Shown in pieces: positions 7,339 to 11,959 of a stretch of 11,959 nucleotides of DNA. Each line of letters begins with the position of its first letter. Positions within the stretch are counted from its first letter, which is position 1. The position numbers and the translations under genes were made by a program. The notes under the pieces were generated by a model. The model worked only from the letters and a program-made list of their open reading frames with translations, ran no database searches and was not told the origin of the DNA. The DNA is from Rhodospirillaceae bacterium (GTDB lineage Bacteria > Pseudomonadota > Alphaproteobacteria > Thalassobaculales > Thalassobaculaceae), in the NCBI GenBank assembly GCA_002701455.1, contig NZVJ01000045.1, forward strand, positions 1-11,959, read 5' to 3'.

Positions 7339-7415
7339 GGGCCTGTAGTTCAGCTGGTTAGAACCCGCCGCTCATAACGGCGTTGTCGGGGGTTCGAGTC
7401 CCTCCGGGCCCACCA
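7339..7415 (+). tRNA. tRNA with anticodon CAT; probably tRNA-Ile2 (lysidine type), elongator tRNA-Met possible
   Basis: The full cloverleaf is visible. The acceptor stem GGGCCTG/CGGGCCC (7339-7345 with 7405-7411) has one G-U pair, then discriminator A and encoded CCA (7413-7415). The D stem is GTTC/GAAC, the anticodon stem CGCCG/CGGCG (7366-7370 with 7378-7382) and the loop CTCATAA with CAT at 7373-7375. The T stem GGGGG/CCCTC and loop TTCGAGT are canonical. Position 1 pairs with 72, so it is not initiator tRNA. C4-G69 and C5-G68 match the acceptor-stem features that E. coli TilS uses to select tRNA-Ile2, whereas E. coli elongator tRNA-Met has U4 and A5; this favours Ile2 but was established in a distant species. 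Unusual points are the U11-A24 pair and C at position 26, where a purine is usual. It ends 19 bp before the convergent monooxygenase gene stop. Confidence 0.95.
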
Positions 7416-7434
7416 TCTTTCTTCTAATGTCTTT

Positions 7435-9255
7435 TTAATCTGCTGCATCAGCCATCGGCGCCGGTTGTGGCACTGTTAGTTGGGATCCTATAATACCCTC
7501 CTCAACAGCTTTTATTTGCATGGCTAAATATTTTGAGAAAATACGAACCTGGGCAAGGCCGCCAGCTGTGAACCAGAGGCCTGGTTGCGGGGTCCGTCTC
7601 CACATATTTCGAAGTTCGCCCTCTTCATCAAACCCCCATACTTTTCCAATACGGTCTGCAATAGTATCTCCAAGGAAGAGGCGTGTCGTATCTTGCTGGT
7701 TCTTATATCCTGTTGCAGTGACAAGAAGGTTGGCCTCAACAATCGACCCGTCCTTCATTTTTATCCCATTTGATATAAAAGTATCGATTTCTGAAAATTG
7801 AATTAATCCAACTTCTCCATTGATTATCAAATCGGAACATCCGACATTGAAACAGTATCCACCGCCGCGCCGTAGGTAACTCATTTGAAAACCAGTGGCA
7901 TCATCACCGCCGTCATTAAGACGAAAACCACTGGATTTCAGACCATCAAGCAAGGTTTTATCGTTTCGAAGCATTGATCTTGTTGACTTCTGGTAAGACT
8001 TTACCAGTACTGGGTAGGGTAGAGAAACCGCCAATAAGTCATTATCTTCGATTGGCGGCCCTTCGAAATAATGCGCATAGACTTTTTGCGCTTCCCGCAA
8101 GCTTACAATATGCGTTGAGCTTCTTTGTATTATGCTCACATCAACGCCACACGAATGCAGGTCCTGTGTTACGTCATGTCCGCTATTGCCGGTTCCGAGT
8201 ACCACGGCCTTCTGTCCAGCCCATTTATGGCCATCTAAATAAGCTCCTGAGTGGATGATCTCGCCTTTAAAATCATTAAGTCCTGGTAGGTCTGGCTGAA
8301 CAGGTATTGCGCTGACGCCAGTTGAAAAAACAATATGCCTTGGCCTCAGAATTCTTTCCGTTCCTTCTGAGTTTTTTACAACTATTGTCCACTGTCCACT
8401 GGTTTCATCGTACGATCCATTGACAAGCGCGGTGTCCATCCAAATGTTCAGTTCCATGGCTTCTGCGTAACCTTCAAACCAATTGGCTATCTTGTCCTTT
8501 GGAATGAAAACAGGCCAATTTGGGGGGAAAGGCATATATGGCATGTGATTTATATAAACTTCATTGTGGAGTACTAATGAGTGATATCTTTTTCGCCAAT
8601 TATCCCCCACCCTTTGATGCTTATCTATGAGGAGAGTATCAACACCTAAAACAGAGAGGCGGGCTGCCAGCGTCAAACCGGATTGTCCTGCTCCAACAAT
8701 TAAGACTGCCGGTTCTCTGTCTTTATATTCCCGGGATTTGTTCCTGAGATCTAACCAATTATCACCTCCGAATGATCTGGAATAGTTTTCGCCAGAGGGC
8801 CGTCGGTCACCTATAGCTTCTTCGTGACCACGAATTTCTTCTAGTGATGTCATAAGCACCCAGGCTTTAACGCCGTTTGGACCGTTTTCATTGGGGATTA
8901 GCCTTAAAATTCCGCTGGCTGGCCCCCATACAGTATCTAATTTAATAAAAGCCTCGATACAATCTACATCAGCTCTATCAACTATCCGTGGGGGTGTACG
9001 CTCTTCTGCTAAAGCGAGCTCTTTTGGCTGAGCTTTGGGTGTTGTTTGCTGAAGTGTGCGCTGGATTTTCTCTCTTCCATCCATCGTTTGGATATGCCAG
9101 GTGAAGGCTAGCAAATCTCGCCATTGCCCGTGATCTGCAAAGAGGTCTGCAGCCTCATCAGCTTTATTATTACTAAGTGCCAGCTCAAACTGTTTTAACC
9201 AATCATTTACTACTTTATGTAGGTCCAGACTTTCTAGATAGGAAGCCTCCGCCAT
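7435..9255 (-). CDS. Flavin-containing monooxygenase (FMO/BVMO-like) with N-terminal SnoaL/NTF2-like domain
   Basis: This 606-residue protein starts at ATG 9255, seven bases after GGAG (9263-9266 on the complement). Residues about 10-150 look like a SnoaL/NTF2-type alpha+beta cone (WLKQFELAL, ADLFADHGQWRDLLAFTW). From about 180 it is a two-dinucleotide flavin monooxygenase: FAD motif GAGQSG (188-193), the FMO/BVMO-type signature FKGEIIHSGAY (329-339), NADPH motif GTGNSG (354-359) and a late TATGY (513-517). Such enzymes use NADPH and oxygen to insert one oxygen atom into a ketone, amine or sulfur substrate. There is no signal peptide, so it is cytoplasmic. It is the last gene of a probable CoA-transferase, GST, monooxygenase operon, after a 120-bp gap containing an inverted repeat. 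The alternative reading is a YUCCA/FMO-type hydroxylase; the substrate is not predictable. Confidence 0.9.
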   Translation of the reverse strand: MAEASYLESLDLHKVVNDWLKQFELALSNNKADEAADLFADHGQWRDLLAFTWHIQTMDGREKIQRTLQQTTPKAQPKELALAEERTPPRIVDRADVDCIEAFIKLDTVWGPASGILRLIPNENGPNGVKAWVLMTSLEEIRGHEEAIGDRRPSGENYSRSFGGDNWLDLRNKSREYKDREPAVLIVGAGQSGLTLAARLSVLGVDTLLIDKHQRVGDNWRKRYHSLVLHNEVYINHMPYMPFPPNWPVFIPKDKIANWFEGYAEAMELNIWMDTALVNGSYDETSGQWTIVVKNSEGTERILRPRHIVFSTGVSAIPVQPDLPGLNDFKGEIIHSGAYLDGHKWAGQKAVVLGTGNSGHDVTQDLHSCGVDVSIIQRSSTHIVSLREAQKVYAHYFEGPPIEDNDLLAVSLPYPVLVKSYQKSTRSMLRNDKTLLDGLKSSGFRLNDGGDDATGFQMSYLRRGGGYCFNVGCSDLIINGEVGLIQFSEIDTFISNGIKMKDGSIVEANLLVTATGYKNQQDTTRLFLGDTIADRIGKVWGFDEEGELRNMWRRTPQPGLWFTAGGLAQVRIFSKYLAMQIKAVEEGIIGSQLTVPQPAPMADAAD

Positions 9256-9280
9256 TGTTTATCTCCATAATTCCCTTTAG

Positions 9281-9309
9281 TTAAGAATCGCGCCTTTATT
9301 TATTCTTAA
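9281..9309. promoter_or_regulatory. Inverted repeat TTAAGAAT-N13-ATTCTTAA before the monooxygenase gene
   Basis: Perfect 8-bp arms (9281-9288 and 9302-9309) with a 13-bp spacer lie 26-54 bp upstream of ATG 9255, in the 120-bp gap after the GST gene. An RNA hairpin is possible, but there is no T tract to make it a terminator. The arrangement suits a dimeric regulator or an mRNA stem that adjusts monooxygenase expression within the operon. The repeat is seen directly; its role is inferred. Confidence 0.4.
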
Positions 9310-9375
9310 GCTCGAAAATACCACAGGACAAGCACCAATATGATCCTATTTCCAATATTGTAGAAAAGGCTTAGA

Positions 9376-10092
9376 TCAGGATTTTTTATCCGTGCGTTCC
9401 GCGATACTGGACATTGATGTCTGGTTGAAGAGTATTTTTCGCTCTTCTTCTGTCGGGGGTGCGCTTCTACGAAGCTCTTTGCCTAAATCCACGGCCTTTT
9501 TAACGGCAGGCCGGTTTTTAATACGATTACGCCAATCGGCCAAGTGGGGGAAATTTTCCAAACTTGCTCCAAGAGGCTTGGCAATCAAAACCCAAGGCCA
9601 GTTTATTATATCTGCTATTGAATATTCTTCACCAAGGATAAACTGCCTAGTTTTAAGCCTTCTGTCCAAAACTCCCAGACATCTCTCGTATTCATTAGCA
9701 TATCTGTCATGGGAATATTTATTTTCGCCAACGGCATAATTTACGAAATGACTTAATTGACCAGCCATAGGACCTTGATTTCCCGTCTGCCAAAACAGCC
9801 ACTCCATCGCTTCCTTCTTGCCTATTACGGAATTTGGAATAAATCGCCCTGTTTTTTCGGCTAAATAAAGAAGAATTGCGCCCGACTCGAATAGAGATAT
9901 AGGGTCGCCATCAACATCATGGTCAATAATGGCTGGCATACGGTTGTTAGGACTGATCTTTAAAAAATCAGGGTCAAATTGGTCTCCCTTACCAATATTT
10001 ACAGGGTGCATCTTATAAGGCATTCCAAGTTCTTCTAGCAAAATAGATACCTTCCACCCATTGGGTGTCGGCCAGTAAAAAAAATCAATCAT
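9376..10092 (-). CDS. Glutathione S-transferase, nu-class/YfcG-Ure2p-like
   Basis: The 238-residue protein has the thioredoxin-like N-domain (1-82) and an all-helical C-domain. WPTPNGWKV (7-15) matches the YfcG-type start, where Thr9 and Asn11 contact glutathione in place of the usual Tyr or Ser; spacing is identical to E. coli YfcG. RMPAI (51-55) contains the cis-proline, and FESGAIL (68-74) the gamma-glutamyl-binding Glu-Ser. QGPMAGQLSHF (106-116) is also class-typical. YfcG-type enzymes show disulfide-bond reductase activity with glutathione and little classical transferase activity, so a reductase or dehalogenase/thiol-lyase role in a catabolic route is equally plausible. It begins 8 nt after the CoA-transferase stop, with GAAGAG just before the ATG, so the two are surely co-transcribed. 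The monooxygenase gene follows 120 bp downstream. Confidence 0.92.
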   Translation of the reverse strand: MIDFFYWPTPNGWKVSILLEELGMPYKMHPVNIGKGDQFDPDFLKISPNNRMPAIIDHDVDGDPISLFESGAILLYLAEKTGRFIPNSVIGKKEAMEWLFWQTGNQGPMAGQLSHFVNYAVGENKYSHDRYANEYERCLGVLDRRLKTRQFILGEEYSIADIINWPWVLIAKPLGASLENFPHLADWRNRIKNRPAVKKAVDLGKELRRSAPPTEEERKILFNQTSMSSIAERTDKKS

Positions 10093-10100
10093 TTATCTCT

Positions 10101-11309
10101 TCACCCTATTTCATCTTTATCTGGTACGCCTATTACGCCGTCTTGAATTAGCGATCTAATCAAACTTTCATCGTAACCAAGAACTCGAAGGGCTTCTTCT
10201 GAATACTCCCCTAACAGCGGTGCTCCCCGTTGGATTTCAGAGGGGGTCCGTGAAAAAGATGCTGCTGGCCTAGCTTGGCGAAGCTGGCCTGCTGAGTCAT
10301 GAGGAAATTCCTGAACTATTTCATTTGCAATGACTTGAGGGTGTGATGCAACGTCTCTACGGCGCAGAATCGGGGCGCATGGTACGTCAGCTGCTTCCAA
10401 TATCTCCAGCCAATCTCCCGCGGTTTTAGTTCTCAGTACTTCCTGTGTTAAGTTTAGTCGATCGTTTATATTTTTGTGTCTTAATGCCGGTGTTTTAAAT
10501 CTCTCATCATAAAGCCATTCTGGATGTCCTAACGCGTTCGCCAGATTAAACCATTGTTTGTCAGTGTTAACGGCTACACTAATGTAGCCATCTAGTGTCT
10601 CGTATATTAAATCAATGAAACTCTGGGCAGCTTCCTGTGGAAATTCACCTCCGACAAAGGTTTGACTTCCCATATCGGAATGCCAGAGAAATGAGATTAC
10701 AGAGTCAAGCATAGATAAGCGAACGTGCTGTCCCTCGCCAGACCGCTCTCTCTCCAGTAATGCAGCTGTGATTGCTTGTGCTGTCATAACTCCGGTTAGT
10801 TTGTCAGGAACAATTGTCCTCACGAGCCTAGGCCGGTCTTCATCTGATCCTGCTTGAATCGTAGTAAGTCCGGATAGAGCCTGAACTAATGGGTCATACA
10901 CCGGCCGCTCCGCAAATGGCCCCCGCTCTCCAAAGCCGCTAATCGAAACATAGATAATTTTTTTGTTTATCTGACGAATAATTTCCTCGCCCAGCCCCAT
11001 TCGACGAATTACACCAGGGCGCATATTTTGAATGAATACATCAGCATCGAGCACTAGCTTTTTTATAATTTCTAGCCCCTTGTCACTTTTTGTATTTACT
11101 GCGATTGAGCGTTTGCTTCTGTTGTTGTTGATAAAAGGTGCCGATAATCCGCCTCTTCGATTAGACATCGCTCTTGTAAAGTCACCGCCTTCTGGGTTCT
11201 CTATTTTGATTACTTCAGCACCTTGGTCGCCGAGCATCATTGTACACAGGGGCCCGGAAACGACACTTGTCATATCTATAATTCGATACCCATGAAGAGG
11301 GCCGGTCAT
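10101..11309 (-). CDS. Family III CoA-transferase (CaiB/BaiF type)
   Basis: The 402-residue protein has a normal family length and starts at ATG 11309 after a strong binding site (AGGAG, 11316-11320 on the complement, 6-nt spacer). It moves CoA between carboxylic acids in the cytoplasm. The N-terminal half carries LHGYRIIDMTSVVSGP (5-20), GAEVIKIE (30-37) and QNMRPG (94-99), all CoA-binding segments. VPDKLTG (167-173) contains D169, the aspartate that forms the acyl anhydride in formyl-CoA:oxalate CoA-transferase and occurs here at the same number. The C-terminal part returns to the first domain, as in the interlocked-ring dimers of this family. Candidate activities include oxalate, carnitine, succinyl or benzylsuccinate CoA-transfer; nothing in the sequence decides. 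It is the first gene of a likely operon with the GST and monooxygenase and is divergent from another family III gene. Confidence 0.92.
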   Translation of the reverse strand: MTGPLHGYRIIDMTSVVSGPLCTMMLGDQGAEVIKIENPEGGDFTRAMSNRRGGLSAPFINNNRSKRSIAVNTKSDKGLEIIKKLVLDADVFIQNMRPGVIRRMGLGEEIIRQINKKIIYVSISGFGERGPFAERPVYDPLVQALSGLTTIQAGSDEDRPRLVRTIVPDKLTGVMTAQAITAALLERERSGEGQHVRLSMLDSVISFLWHSDMGSQTFVGGEFPQEAAQSFIDLIYETLDGYISVAVNTDKQWFNLANALGHPEWLYDERFKTPALRHKNINDRLNLTQEVLRTKTAGDWLEILEAADVPCAPILRRRDVASHPQVIANEIVQEFPHDSAGQLRQARPAASFSRTPSEIQRGAPLLGEYSEEALRVLGYDESLIRSLIQDGVIGVPDKDEIG

Positions 11310-11407
11310 ACCAAACTCCTTTAAACTGTTAGAACTCGTTTATTTCACCATTGTACAAGCTTATTAAAATTTACTTTTTTACAGAATAGCTTGGTAGTTT
11401 CTATATT

Positions 11408-11447
11408 AAGATATCAGAGTTGCTAAAAAGATATCACGATTGCAATC
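11408..11447. promoter_or_regulatory. 20-bp-period direct repeat and palindrome between divergent CoA-transferase genes
   Basis: AAGATATCAGAGTTGC (11408-11423) and AAGATATCACGATTGC (11428-11443) match at 13 of 16 positions and are exactly 20 bp apart, close to two helical turns. The second copy overlaps the perfect palindrome GATTGCAATC (11438-11447). The pair lies about 100 bp from the minus-strand ATG and about 120 bp from the plus-strand ATG, a suitable place for a shared regulator. No regulator gene is nearby in the window. The rest of the 253-bp gap (11310-11562) shows no gene. Confidence 0.4.
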
Positions 11448-11562
11448 TAAGATAATTAGTAAAGAGCAGTTCGGTATATTTTCTCAGACCGAGCACCGTT
11501 GATTTATCTAGATCTTATAGATTAAGCTTCCGGTTAGACTATTATTTTTTAGGGATAAATTT

Positions 11563-11959
11563 ATGTCTAAGGCATTTGAAGGAATTACAGTATTAGATTT
11601 AAGCCAAGTCCTGGCCGGGCCGTCTTGCGGGATGCAGCTCGCGCTGCTAGGAGCCAACATCATAAAAATAGAGCCTCCAACTGGCGGCGATCAAATGCGG
11701 AACCGCGTGTTAGAAAGTCAGTTTAGTGCTATAGGTATGGCTGCGGGCTTTTTGGCGATGAACATAGGCAAGAGAAGTCTCGGATTAGACATAAAGTCTG
11801 AAAAGGGAAAGGAAATACTATTCTCGTTAATCAAAAAATCAGATGTAATCCTTCATAATTTCAGAGCCGGCGTAGTAGACCGCCTTGGGCTGGACTATGA
11901 GAGTGTCAAGGCCACAAACCCGTCAATAGTATATACGGTAATATCTGGCTTTGGTGCCA
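11563..11959 (+). CDS. Family III CoA-transferase (CaiB/BaiF type), N-terminal part cut by window edge
   Basis: ATG 11563 follows AGGG (11551-11554) at workable spacing, and 132 codons are visible before the window ends. The translation MSKAFEGITVLDLSQVLAGP, then GANIIKIEPPTGGD (about 30-43), IGKRSLGLDIKSEKG (about 68-82) and LHNFRAGVVDRLGLDYE (about 95-111), follows the family III pattern, and it stops just after ISGFG, before the catalytic aspartate. The usual NxRPG motif reads NFRAG here, a proline-to-alanine change that is tolerated in some members. It is clearly homologous to the gene at 10101-11309 but distant enough that a recent duplication is unlikely. Divergent placement around a shared 253-bp regulatory gap suggests related functions. 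Substrate cannot be judged. Confidence 0.88.
   Translation, partial: MSKAFEGITVLDLSQVLAGPSCGMQLALLGANIIKIEPPTGGDQMRNRVLESQFSAIGMAAGFLAMNIGKRSLGLDIKSEKGKEILFSLIKKSDVILHNFRAGVVDRLGLDYESVKATNPSIVYTVISGFGA

Noticed and set aside
7339..7415. The tRNA gene as an integration site of a genomic island.
   Set aside because: No integrase is present, and no repeat of the tRNA 3' end was found in the window beyond a match of about nine bases near 413.
1..11959. CRISPR array, phage defence cassette, transposon or biosynthetic cluster.
   Set aside because: No regularly spaced repeats, nuclease or helicase genes, terminal inverted repeats, or multidomain synthases are visible; every large open frame is assigned to a metabolic or housekeeping family.

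Overview
The window reads as ordinary chromosomal DNA of an A+T-rich (by eye; not computed) alphaproteobacterium, most likely marine. Supporting signs are a class I lysyl-tRNA synthetase, an alphaproteobacterial-style CAT-anticodon tRNA with encoded CCA, and several families that are abundant in marine Rhodospirillales/SAR116-like genomes: CaiB/BaiF CoA-transferases, HCCA-isomerase-like thioredoxin-fold proteins, a nu-class GST and a flavin monooxygenase. This lineage is inferred from gene content; no marker phylogeny was possible. No transposase, integrase, phage gene, CRISPR array or toxin-antitoxin pair is visible.

Layout. Positions 1-1240 (minus strand): a FAD oxidoreductase of the L-2-hydroxyglutarate oxidase family, followed 21 nt later by the first 33 codons of an HCCA-isomerase-like protein that runs off the left edge. 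Positions 1480-3528 (plus): a cytoplasmic molybdopterin oxidoreductase with an N-terminal [4Fe-4S] motif, transcribed divergently from the oxidoreductase. Positions 3546-5135 (minus): class I lysyl-tRNA synthetase. Positions 5255-5869 (plus): a second, complete HCCA-isomerase-like protein, overlapping by 20 bp the convergent diaminopropionate ammonia-lyase gene (5850-7085, minus). Positions 7339-7415 (plus): a tRNA with anticodon CAT and a good promoter just upstream. Positions 7435-11309 (minus): a probable operon reading CoA-transferase, then glutathione S-transferase, then a flavin-dependent monooxygenase with an N-terminal SnoaL/NTF2-like domain. Positions 11563-11959 (plus): the N-terminal third of a second CoA-transferase, divergent from the first and cut by the right edge.

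How the genes may work together. Two CoA-transferases, an NADPH/FAD monooxygenase, a GST and two glutathione-type isomerases suggest catabolism of an organic acid or aromatic/xenobiotic compound through CoA thioesters and glutathione-dependent steps, with the FAD and molybdopterin oxidoreductases as possible further redox steps. The substrate cannot be named from sequence. Lysyl-tRNA synthetase and the tRNA are housekeeping genes interleaved with these.

I do not see a clearly new system. The most useful second-look items are the CoA-transferase/GST/monooxygenase operon, the unassigned stand-alone molybdoenzyme, the two HCCA-isomerase-like genes, and several short repeats and palindromes in the intergenic regions.
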